The translations under genes were made by a program, and so were the position numbers. Positions 1-9,901 of a stretch of 64,000 bases of DNA are shown here, piece after piece. The number at the start of each line of letters is the position of its first letter. Position 1 is the stretch's first letter. The notes under the pieces were generated by a model. The model was not told the DNA's origin and searched no databases. It saw only the letters and a program-made list of their open reading frames with translations. Source of the stretch: Gorsachius magnificus (Eukaryota; Chordata; Aves; Pelecaniformes; Ardeidae); the NCBI GenBank assembly GCA_034008185.1, contig CM067081.1, forward strand, positions 14,135,821 through 14,199,820, written 5' to 3'.

Positions 1-3000
1 TGTTGGTTTAGAATTAAAATGAAAAAATAGGGGTTTTTTTCCATCAATATTTTTTATGATTTTTTTCCCCCCAGTAGGTTTATTGCTGAGATCTATGAGA
101 AGAGATCTATTACTATTTAACTTTACTGTATGAATTGCTGGATTAGCATCCTTTTCTGTCTCTCTCACATCCTGAAATTGCTGTGTGTCCATCACTATGA
201 GTGTTTGTAATCTCAGTTGATAATGATTGCTTTGGTGAATTTTTGGAATCTTCAGAGAAAGTTACATCCCAAAATGATTGTGAGAAAGGAACATTTCAAG
301 ACAGTTTTTACACATGGATTTCCTGATAATCGCTGAGTGGCACTGGCAGTGACTTTCTGTAACAACTGGATATGCATTAAATTTCAAATTTAAGGCTATC
401 CAGTTGTGGAAATATATTCCAGACTACTTCATGTGCACATGCTCCCACTCCCAACACATACTCCCAACATGTAAATCATACAGGTTAAGCTGATACGCTG
501 GCACACTGGAAGTCTTTCCTTAAAGCAAATACCTGAACTCTGTGTATACACATAATATTTATAACCTTGTGTTTCAATATATGGCGGCAATGTTATGCAT
601 TAAATCTACACCACCCTCTGCATGGCATTTGATTTTCCACAGTATTGAGAAGTTTTGATGTTCCATTGTTGCGTTTCTGTTTCATTTTTGTACCTTTTTT
701 TCAATCTCAGGGTTTTGTTCAGTGTGTCAGTCTGCCAGTTCACACATAAAGACATATTTTGTGAACCTGTAAAATTGTGAACTAAGCCTCTGAAGTTTTT
801 CAAATAATTACAGGCACTGTCTCTTTTGTCTGCTTTGTATTAGCTCTGTTTTGCTTTGTATTTGACATCTTTCCTTTCAGTATTAGGACAGATAAAATTC
901 CAATGTACATTCCAGTTTTTACTCTGCAGTAATTCTATTAATGTGTTTCCATATCATAAAAGTTTTAAGGATCCAAAGAGATGCAGTAATTATCTAAAGA
1001 TAGTACTCTTTGCTAATGGCCTTTCTAGAATATGGAACTCTTCTAAATCCACCAGGCAGATATTTTCCATTCCCAGAAAGGACTTCCAACTCTATTCTAC
1101 ATTAAATCTTCATTTTTAGCACATTTCAGAATTTACACATGGTGAGATATGATTCAGGGCTACCTATCAGAATATTCTGGCATATAAGGATAGTCTAGCC
1201 AGGGGAACATAACCATCCAAGCAACTGGCCAGGATGATTTCAGATAAGCAGTTGCTCTTGATGATAAGCAGATTATAATAATACTGGAAACTGTTTATCT
1301 CTTTAAAGAATTTCATTCTGATTGTGTACAAAAATTTTATTGTAACTTCTTCCATTGCTTACAACTCCCATTTAGCATCTGGATATACTTTGCATTGCGT
1401 GATTCAAGAATTTTGACTTTCTGTATTTGTTCTGTGTTATTATAGATCACAAAGATAAAGAGGGGTGCTTTTCAATGGGGAAAACCCTTCCCACAAAAAG
1501 TCACACCAAGAACTGCTTGTTCTGGTATAGAAAGCTACCTGTGAAGTAACACTCTAGTACATACAAGCTTGCTATGACTGGAAGCCAAATTCTCAAACAA
1601 ACGCACTTAGTAAAGAAAGGCAGAAAAAGTTCTGTGTAGGAAAGACAGAGCACAGCCAACTGTTAGACTGTGGTGCTTATATGGGAGTATCCAACCAAAG
1701 AGAGATGTATAGGACCCAAGTGGAAGTGTGGGATCAGGCCATCAGTACGGAAGCATTATTCCAACTTGTGAAGAACTGAAGTGATAAAATTTTTTACAAT
1801 AGCTATTTCCTGTAGAGGCTCATCTTACAAATATTACTTAAAATTATGAGAAGCTGGGCAAAGAAATTCTTCCAGCCTCTTCAGCTGTGAGTGATATTTA
1901 ATAACAGAAAGTTGTTTATTGCTTTGCGTAAATCTGTAGTTCTCGTGCTGTCTCACAGCAAAATAGATGATTTTATAGTACCTTTACAAACTCTTGGTTT
2001 TTTTAACTTTTTATTGCTTCGTGGTGCTCAAATAATTAAACTATGAATCATACTATCTACAGCCATCTGGGATTCTGGGAGGCAATTAATGAAAAATTGA
2101 GCAGAGACTTGGGAGGGTCTTCAGTGAACTTGGTCTCCAGAACAATTGGTCTGTCAACCAAAGCTTTTGGCCCAAGATGATATAAATTTTCCCATGCCAG
2201 AAAAGATTTTTATGAGGTTGGTAGTTCCAAATTTGATCCACTTGAGTTATCACATAGGGGTTTTGTTCAGTAACAATATTTGCAGTAAATGATGGAGGAC
2301 CACTGGTTTTTTCCACTCATCTTTTTTTCATTCTTTTTTCTTTCGATATTTGGGACTTAGGCATTTACGAATAGGACATTAGTTAATAATATAAAATCAG
2401 ATTTTTATGTCTTAACTTCTTATCAAAATTAACTACATTGGAAAGGTGGGGCGTTTTTTTCCTCTTAAAATTTTCACTGAAAAATATCACAACTGAAATA
2501 TGTTGACTAATTTTGAAAGTCATTGGTTTTTCATTGAACACCAATTTTACCAATGGAGACCAGGAGGTATGGAGACTGTTAATGAAAAAGGTAGCTGCTA
2601 TCACAGCATCAGGATGTGTTGTAATTTGTGAAACCTGAAAGTTTGCTTTTAATGGCAATATAGAAATTAAATTAAATATGGGGCAATCTGTGGAGATGTA
2701 AAAGTTGAAGAAATGTTAACATATGAATGACCTACTAGCAACATCATACAAATTCCAGAGGCATGAACTATCTTTAACATCCTTCTAATCAAAACGATAT
2801 CTACTGTCTTTCTGAACAGAAACAACAAAATCTCTAATTGCACGTAGTTAACTGGGAAAATTCTCTGCAATAGTTCCTATTTTGGAACAATTATGGCCAG
2901 CAGATCAGTCTTGAAAGCAGGTATAAACTTGCATGGGTAGGGTCTATTTCAGTGTTTTGTGGTTTGGAGGTTTTTTTTGATAATGAAGGGAAAGCTATCA

Positions 3001-3439
3001 CACATATTCTAAAGGTTTTCATTATGTAAGTAGAAATATCCTTGTAATGAGCGGCCATCCAAATTAGATGCAATTCTTTTTTAGTACCTAATTAACAAAA
3101 ACAATATTAGAATATGGATTTCATTAAGAGAAGTGTGCTGTTCATTTTTTAACAGCAAAAGGCAGGAAAATCAGTACATGGCACAGAAAATTAAGGAGTT
3201 GTGAGGTTCACCAGTTAAGCTGAATGTAAAACGTGTACACTGGGCTCTAAAAATAGTTACCGGTGTCCTGATGTCCAACTTGGGTTTTAAAAAAATTATA
3301 TTTACTTTTGGATGTCAAAAGTTTTAAAAGATACAACTTTCTTGATAAAGATTTGCAGACTACAGTTTCCTGTGTTAAGCATAAGAAAAAAATTATTTTG
3401 GAAGCATGGAATTATATTTATGACTATTAACTAATATAC
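1..3439. other. AT-rich single-copy DNA, no gene seen
   Basis: I find no recognisable repeat, RNA gene or coding exon here. Open frames are all under about 95 codons, occur on both strands at the density expected by chance, and match no family I know. Short poly-T and poly-A runs are present, but no microsatellite of note. Confidence 0.6.
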
Positions 3440-3696
3440 TGTCCTGGTTTCATCTGGGATAGCGTTGATTTTCTACCTAGTAGCTGGCATAGTGCTGTGT
3501 TTTGGATTTAGGATGAGTACAATGCTGACAACTCACTGATGGTTTAGTTGTTGCTGAGCAGTGCTTACACTAAGCAAGGGCTTTTCAGCTTCCCCTGCTC
3601 TACCCAGGTACACAAGAAGCTGGGAGGGGGCACAGTCAGGACAGCTGACCCCAACTGGCCAAAGGGATATCCCAGACCATATGATGTCATGCTCAG

Positions 3697-3705
3697 TATA
3701 TAAAA
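3697..3705 (+). promoter_or_regulatory. TATA box of LTR copy 1
   Basis: TATATAAAA sits in the middle of the LTR, just after a block (GACCATATGATGTCATGCTC) conserved in all three LTRs. It marks the U3/R boundary region of the old proviral promoter. Whether it is still active cannot be read from sequence. Confidence 0.65.
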
Positions 3706-3885
3706 CGGGGCAGAAGAAGGGGGGGGGGGAAGCATTTGGAGTTATGACATTTGTCTTCCCAAGTCACCGTTAAGCATGATGGAGCCCTGCTTTCCTGGAG
3801 ATGGCTGAACCCCTGCCGGCCCATGGGAAGTGGTGAATGAATTCCTTGGTTTGCTTTGCTTGCACTTGTGGCTTTTGCTTTCCCT

Positions 3886-3891
3886 ATTAAA
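3886..3891 (+). terminator. Polyadenylation signal of LTR copy 1
   Basis: ATTAAA lies inside CCCTATTAAACTGTCTTT. The same motif is at the equivalent place in the other two LTRs (26256-26261 and 61937-61942), which supports it as the R-region polyadenylation hexamer. Confidence 0.6.
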
Positions 3892-4018
3892 CTGTCTTTA
3901 TCTCAACCCAAGGGTTTTCCCACTTTTACCCTTCTGATTCTCTCCTGCATCCCATTGTGGGGGGAGTGAGCGAGCAGCTGGGTGGGGCTGAGTTGCCAGC
4001 TGGGGTTAAACCATGACA

Positions 4019-5913
4019 AGACTAATATTGCTTTAAGTTTTCAGGTGTTTTAAAGGGACTAACATTTGCTGTGCATGCTTGGTAAATGCTTTGCAATAGT
4101 TTTTGTGATTATTCTGCATGTATTATAACTAATGTCACCACTGTATCTTGTTCTCCTAAACAGCTGTCATGATAAGATCAGTTCAAACACTTCTCAACTG
4201 CTTTGTATTCTGCCTGCCTGGACAGGGAGCACAGCAGAGCTGAAATGCATGTTTGCATTAGTCTTACATTAGTGTGACTTGACTACACCGCAAAGCACGA
4301 CAAAACAAGTAGAGGCTCAAGTTCTCTTTATTATCTTTTATTATGGGCAAAGGTTCAAATTGCTGATTTTAGGTGCTGTGTGGATATTAAAAAAATATTA
4401 AACAACATGTAAAAATACTAATTCTAAAATGCTGCATTCAGTACAAATTTGTTGGCTATTTGGATTATATGGAATTTTTTTTTTTTTTTCCTAAAGAGAA
4501 ATCTGTCTTGGCAAGTATTTAAAAACATGGACAAAAGTAATTGTCTCAAAAATAAAATTTGTTGGGTTATTTTTGAAGCTACTAAACAGTAAATACACAG
4601 CTTTGTTAGTGTTTATTTTTAAAAAGTTGAATATGGTCTTTAGATTATTTAATAAAAAATAGAATAAATATATTTGTTTTGAAGAAGAAAAAATATGTAT
4701 ACACATTATTTGTCAAGTTATTATAATTGCCATTTTTTCCCCTTACTGCAAATTACCCTTTTCAGAATTTAAATAATGCCCTCACAGAGTTATTCTGACC
4801 ATGATAGAAATTGCCATATTTAATGTTAAATCAAAAGCAAACCATTGGATTAATGTTAACGTAAAAATGATGTAAAGAGAAATTGAACCCACAGTCCAAT
4901 TGTTTACATTTCACACATTCCTGTGGGTAAAAGAAGTCTTTCATTTTATCACTGTATCAGTTCATTATTTCTCCTAGTTTGTTAAGAAGGGGGGAAAAAA
5001 GTTTTTTAAATTTTTATTTTTATACCATAGATTAAAAATTAGTATTTCTGAACAATAACAACAAAAATGACAAAATGTGGATCTTGACATTCAAGCACCT
5101 TTTATGAACTTACATTTGGTTTACGTCAATCTCACTGATATGTTTTGTGGGATACCTTAAAGTATGCATGAAATTCAACAACGATGACCAGATAACTTCA
5201 GGAAATACTAGATGGTTAAAACTATATTTTTCCTTTATGCATTTCTACAGGTAAAACCATATTCTATGTAGACAATGACTGCCCTCAAGTCATGATACCT
5301 TCCAGTATCCAGCTAACTGCAACATAAGGATCCAATGAAAAGCAAAATATAGCCCATAATGAATATAGTTATGTTATTTTCCCTTAAGAAGAGAATATTC
5401 TCTTTCTTTAAAATTCTGTTTCCTGATCTTTAAAGGGTGGTGGTAAATAGATATCCCTTCTGAAAATCATAATTAATTTCATAATACACAGACTTTGATA
5501 TGCCAAAAAAAGGAGGGGGAGGAAGAGAGAGACAGTAAGGAAAGAGGTTGGAAAATTTTCAAGTTATGACAAGGCCTTTAGAGTCCTGGTCCTGCTGAAG
5601 GTAGATACTTAATTATGTTAGGCTTTCTAGAAAATACTAGCCATAACTGTATTCCTATGTCTCCACTTATTTATGTAGAATAGAATTTTTAAAGCACCTT
5701 AGATGAGCATTAGGTGGATTATAGCAGAGATTTTTTTTTCTTTAAAACAAACAAACAAACAAACAAACAGAAAGCCCTAATCCACAGGTTTGAGATTTTC
5801 CATTAAAGGCTATGAATGCCTGGTACCCTGGAAATGGGCCAGCAGAGCAGGTCATGGTGTGATGATGCAGCTATGATTATTTATAAACCAAGCTAGTCCT
5901 CAGGCACGCAAGT
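4019..5913. other. AT-rich DNA without a gene
   Basis: This stretch is strongly AT-rich, with T and A runs (for example near 4478-4490 and 5000-5015) and one short tandem repeat, listed separately. No coding exon, RNA gene or recognisable transposon is visible. Confidence 0.55.
5744..5769 (+). repeat. (AAAC)n microsatellite
   Basis: About six uninterrupted AAAC units follow a T-rich run, ending in ACAG. Simple replication-slippage repeat. Confidence 0.9.
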
Positions 5914-5996
5914 ATAGAATCATAGAATGTTTTGGGTTGGAAGGGACCCCTAGAGGTCATCTAGTCCAACTCCCAGGTCATCTAGTCCAACCCCCT
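5914..5996 (-). mobile_element. CR1 LINE 3' tail, severely 5'-truncated
   Basis: On the plus strand this begins ATAGAATCATAGAATGTTTT and continues GGTTGGAAGGGACC and TCATCTAGTCCAAC. That is the reverse complement of the usual 3' end of a bird CR1. Only about 80 bp survive. It contains a 21-bp tandem duplication (5954-5974 and 5975-5995) around AGGTCATCTAGTCCAAC, absent from the equivalent copy at 23951. No coding part remains. Confidence 0.85.
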
Positions 5997-6107
5997 GAGT
6001 ATCTGAGTAAGGTGGTAAGTAGCACTGTTGCACTGTTACTGAAATTAAACCACTAGTCTCTTCTCCTGTGTCATAATAAGATCTTAACTCAGCACGTTAG
6101 ACCACAG

Positions 6108-6558
6108 ATCCCCAGTACAGGAAAGACATTGATAAAGTGGAGGGAGTTTAGGGGAGACCATAAAGATTGTTGGGGCTCAAGCACTTTTCCTGTTAGAAGA
6201 GAACGGAAGAGCTGGGCTTCGTCAGCCAGGAGCAGGATGGCTTCAGGAGACCTGACAGCAGCCTACGTACCTATGATGAGTAATCAATAAGTTGGATCCA
6301 TGCTCTTCATAAAAGACAATGGACAGAAGTATAACATGAGAGGTTCAGACTGGCTATATGGAGAGGCTTGTTCCCCATGAAGAGTGCCAAGCCATGGCAC
6401 AGGTTGCTGAGAGAGGTAGTGCAGTCTCCATCCCTTGAGTTTTTCAAGACATGACTGGATGCAAATTTATCCAACCCCATAGCAGACACTGTTGTGAGCA
6501 GGCAATTGGACCAGAGACCTCCTGAGATCCCTTCCAGCCTGAATTATACTATGAGATC
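6108..6558 (+). mobile_element. CR1 LINE 3' end, older subfamily
   Basis: This is a plus-strand CR1 fragment of about 450 bp covering the last part of ORF2 and the 3' UTR. Recognisable landmarks are GACATTGATAAAGTGGAG near the start, GGAGAGGCTTGTTCCC in the middle, AGGTTGCTGAGAGAGGTAGT, and the end GACCTCCTGAGATCCCTTCC then GAATTATACTATGAGATC. It is clearly more diverged than the copies at 33122 and 58546. The reading frame is broken by stops and indels, so it encodes nothing. Confidence 0.82.
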
Positions 6559-7421
6559 ACTGAGCTCACAGATATCTTTTAAATATATAGAGTACTCTGA
6601 AATGTAAGAAAAATACTGTAAATTAAATCAGTCAGAGCCAGTAATAACTGCAATTCATGCAACAAAATACAAATAAATTATGTAGGGATTTCCTTCCTTT
6701 CTTGATCAAGTCCACAGCCTCTGAAAGACATTTGTCTTAACAGATTTCAAAGCAAATCACGTTTCCATCTTCAAAAAGAAAGAAGAGGTGGCCTTGAAAG
6801 GAGTATGCAAAAGCCCCAGATATGCCCCTTAGTCTATTCAAATGAATAGCTCCCTGGAGTTATTCCTTTGCACAAGCATTTCCTGATCTCATTAACCATT
6901 ATCTCTATGAAACTAATTGAACAAGAGGACTTATGGCCTTGTTCAAAGCTGATTTTTTTTACAGAATTATATGGTATCAGTATCAAGAGTAATGTAACAA
7001 CAGTTGATTGATCTTTGCTGCAGAAGAAAGAATTATGTGGGAATTCAGGAAAAAAAAACAAAACAACAATGCTAGGCTATTCTTATTAAGTAAAGCATGA
7101 AATAGAGCCTGAAGAAGAACAGATGAATTTATGCTGCTACTATCTGAAAGCAGTGACTTTTATAAAGCTTACATCATGAATAACAGTTGTTATTTGGAAG
7201 AGGGAAAAGGAGGTGAAGTTTGATAGAAGAATGCTAATTAATCTCAATGGGGTTCAAATATAAACATTTTAAGTCTCCCTCTTTATCATGAATGGAAAGG
7301 GTTTGATAAATGTCTTAAACATGTTACTCAGATAAGTTACCTATTTAGGCTCCAGTCTTTCTGGTCTTTTTTCCATTCAGCTTTCACTGTAGTGAATTTA
7401 GCTTAGAAAGCACTTCATCAT
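6559..7421. other. Spacer between CR1 fragments
   Basis: AT-rich sequence without a recognisable gene or repeat; open frames are 75 codons or less and match nothing known. Confidence 0.5.
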
Positions 7422-7850
7422 ATCATAGAGTCATAGAACCAGAGAATATCCAGAGTCCGAAGGGAACCACAACAATAATAGATTTTAACTCCTGACTCCA
7501 CACAGGGCAACCTAAAAGTTAAACCATATATCCAAGAGTGTTGTCCAAATGCTTTTTGAACATCAACAGGTGTGGGGCCATGGACCACTTCCCTAGGGAG
7601 CTTGGTAAATTGCTAGGCCACCCTCTTCATGAAGAACTTTTTCACAATATCCAATCTGAACTTTCCCTGACACAGCTGTAAGCCATCCCCTCACATCCTA
7701 TCACCGGACACCAGAGAGAAAGGATCAGCACCTCCCTCTCTGCTCCCTCTCATGAGGAAGACGTACACAGCAACAAGGTAACCCCTCAGTCTCTTCTAAG
7801 ATGAACAAACCTTGTATCCTCAGCCATTCCTCATAAGTCAGCCTTCCTTG
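7422..7850 (-). mobile_element. CR1 LINE 3' end, older subfamily, minus strand
   Basis: The plus strand starts ATCATAGAGTCATAGAACC, the reverse complement of a CR1 3' terminus. It then runs through blocks equivalent to the C-terminal part of ORF2: GGACCACTTCCCTAGGGAGC, AAGAACTTTTTCACAATATC, and CCTCAGCCATTCCTCATAAG. It is about 430 bp, diverged and interrupted by indels. Its 5' end abuts the 5' end of the plus-strand CR1 that follows, giving a head-to-head pair. Each copy has its own 3' end, so these are two insertions and not one twin-primed inversion. Confidence 0.8.
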
Positions 7851-7873
7851 CCTTCCTTTGGAGCTCTCAGGCT

Positions 7874-8599
7874 CTCATCCTTCTGGGGGATTTCAACCAC
7901 CCTGACATCTGCTGGAAAAGTAAAATGGTGAGCTATAGGCAATCCAGGAGACTCCTGGAATACATTGAGGACAACTTCTTAAGCCAGGTAATAGACAGCC
8001 CTACCAGAGGGGATGCGATACTGGACCTGTTGGTCACCAACACAAGTGAGCTCATCAGTGACTTCAAGACTGGAGGTAGCCTGGGCTGCAGTGATCATGC
8101 ACTGGTGGAGATCGCAGTCCTGAAGGACATGGGTCAGGCAAAGACTAAAGTCAGGACCCTGCATTTTAGGGAAGAAAAATTCCAGCTCTTCAATGAGTTA
8201 GTCAATAAGACCCCATGGGAAACTGCCCTCAGGGACAGGGGAGCAGAACAGAGCTGGTAAATCTTTAAGGACACTTTCCATAGAGTGCAAGAACTCTTGA
8301 TTCCCAGGTGTAAGAAATGAGACAAGGAAAGAAAGAGACAGGTATGGCTGAGTTGAGACCTGCTGGTCAAAATAAAGGGCAAGAAGGAAATGCACAGGCA
8401 GTGGGAGCAAGGAGAGGAATCCTGGGAAGAGCATAAGGATGCAGCCCGGTTGTGTGGGAATGGGGTCAGGAAGGCCAAGGCACAGCTGGAGCTGAACTTG
8501 TCAAGGGATGCAAAGAGTAATAACAAGGGCTTCTACAGGTATGTCAGCCAGAAAAGGAAGGTCAAAGAAAGCATACCCACCCCCCCACCCCACCCCTGA
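7874..8599 (+). pseudogene. CR1 ORF2 endonuclease C-terminal part and linker (broken)
   Basis: The translation carries two landmarks of the apurinic-like endonuclease of non-LTR retrotransposons. GDFN is at 7886-7897, and SDH is at 8090-8098, the latter containing the catalytic histidine. These domains nick the target DNA for first-strand priming. The frame runs from 7874 to a stop at 8258-8260 (TAA in place of a sense codon in GAGCTGGTAAATC). It resumes in the same frame from about 8390 to 8599 through the charged linker between endonuclease and RT (KAQLELNLSRDAK, then GFYRYVSQKRK). It ends in a C-rich expansion (ACCCACCCCCCCACCCCACC). The N-terminal half of the domain is missing by 5' truncation. 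Confidence 0.85.
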
Positions 8600-8641
8600 T
8601 GAGCAACACTAGCAAACTGGTAACAACAGACGAGGAGAAGG

Positions 8642-9454
8642 GTGAGGTACTCAACAATTTCTTTGCCTCAATCTTTACTAGCAACCTCTCCTCCCAGACC
8701 ACTCAAGTGGATTAACCACAAGGTAGGGACTGGGGGAGCAAAATCCCTGCCACTGTTAAGAGAAGATCAGGCTAGTGACCATCTGAGGAACCCGAACATA
8801 CATAAGTCTATGGGACCTGATGAGATGAGTCCCAGAGTCCTGAAGGAATTAGCTGATGTAGTTGGAAAGCCATGACTTTTGAAAAGTCATGGCAGTCAGG
8901 TGAAGTCCCCAGCGACTGGAAAAATGGAAACATTGCACCCATTTTTAAAAAGGGTAAAAATGAGGAACCTGGGAACTACCGACCTGTCAGCCTCACCTCT
9001 GTGCCTGCGAAGATCATGGGACAGATCCTCCTGATAGCTATGCTAAGGCACATGGAGGCCAGGGAGGTAATTTGAGATAGCCAGCATGGCTTCACAAAAG
9101 GCAAGTCCTACCTGACGAACCTAGTGCCTTTCTATGATGGAGTCACTACATCAGTAGACAAGGGAAGAGCTACAGGTGTCATATCCTAGATTTCTGTAAG
9201 GCCTTTAATATGATCCCCCCCAACATCCTTCTCTCTAAATTGGAGAGATATGCATTTGATTGGTGGACTGTCCAGTGGATAAGGAATTGGTTGGATGGTC
9301 ACATCCAGAGGGTAGTGGTCAATGGCTCAATGTCCAGATGGAGGTCAGTGATGAGTGGCGTCCCTCAGGGGTCCATATTGGGACCAGTGCTGTTTAATAT
9401 CTTCATCAATTACATAGATAGTGGGATCAAGCGATCAGTGAGTCTGCAGATGAC
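8642..9454 (+). pseudogene. CR1 ORF2 reverse transcriptase (frameshifted)
   Basis: RT motifs appear in order but in different frames. NYRPVSLTS is near 8973. Motif A reads DFCKAF at 9189-9206, keeping the metal-binding Asp but changing the following FDTV-type residues to NMI. Motif B is [12 protein letters not shown] in the 9210-9464 frame. The motif C box is SADD at 9443-9454, with both aspartates present but reached only after a frameshift, and with Ser where CR1 usually has Phe or Tyr. A perfect hairpin at 8870-8892 coincides with the first frame change. The enzyme is inactive as encoded. Confidence 0.85.
8870..8892. repeat. Perfect inverted repeat at a frameshift in the CR1
   Basis: CCATGACTTTT and AAAAGTCATGG are exact reverse complements separated by one G. 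The right arm is ordinary CR1 sequence (codons for EKSW). From memory of the family, the left arm should instead encode a stretch like LSIIF. The replacement removes about 7 bp, which explains the frame change seen at this point. Confidence 0.8.
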
Positions 9455-9901
9455 ACTAAGCTGAGTGGTGCAGTTGACAAACCTGAGGGACAGGATGCCA
9501 TCCAGAGGGATCTGGACAAGCTGGAGAGGTGGGCCTGTGTGAACTTGATGAGGTTTAACAAGGCCAAGTGCAAGGTCCTGCACCTGGGTCAGGGCAACCC
9601 CCAATCTCAATACAGGCTGGCGGATGAAGGCATTGAGAGCAGCCCTGAGGAGAAGGACTTGGGGGTACTCATGGATGAAAAACTGGACGTGAGCCAGCAA
9701 TGCATGCTCACAGCCCAGAAAGCCAACTGTATTCTGAGCTGCATTAAAAGCAGTGTGACCAGAAGGTCGAGGGAGGTGATTCTGCCCCTCTACTCTGCTC
9801 TGGTGAGACAACACCTGGAGTACTGCCTCCAGCTCTGGAGCCCTCAGAACAGGAAAGACATGGACTTGTTGGACCGAGTCCAGAGGAAGCCACAAAAGTG
9901 A
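9443..9901 (+). pseudogene. CR1 ORF2 region after the RT catalytic box (broken)
   Basis: From SADD onward the frame is the same as that of the endonuclease part. It includes the thumb-region blocks [35 protein letters not shown], and [18 protein letters not shown] typical of CR1. It stops at 9899-9901 where the family normally continues into a segment like IRGLEHLSYEERL; that segment is still visible past the stop in shifted frames to about 10260. Confidence 0.82.

Larger units (their letters stand above)
3440..4018 (+). mobile_element. Solo LTR, bird ERVL-type (copy 1)
   Basis: This is a 579-bp long terminal repeat of an endogenous retrovirus, probably ERVL-like. It starts TGTCCTGGTTTCATCTGGGA and ends CCATGACA, so it has the expected TG...CA ends. 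It carries a TATA box and an ATTAAA polyadenylation signal in plus orientation. It aligns along its whole length with the copy at 25822-26388, and its U3 half also matches the copy at 61517-62070. No primer-binding site, polypurine tract or gag/pol/env sequence flanks it, so it is a solo LTR left by recombination between two LTRs. The 5 bp directly outside the ends (TATAC and AGACT) do not match. ACTAATAT occurs 2 bp outside each end (3430-3437 and 4021-4028), which may be chance. The family name is not certain. Confidence 0.88.

Noticed and set aside
9410..9895. 161-codon minus-strand frame
   Set aside because: It is the antisense of the CR1 RT/thumb region and has no independent support.
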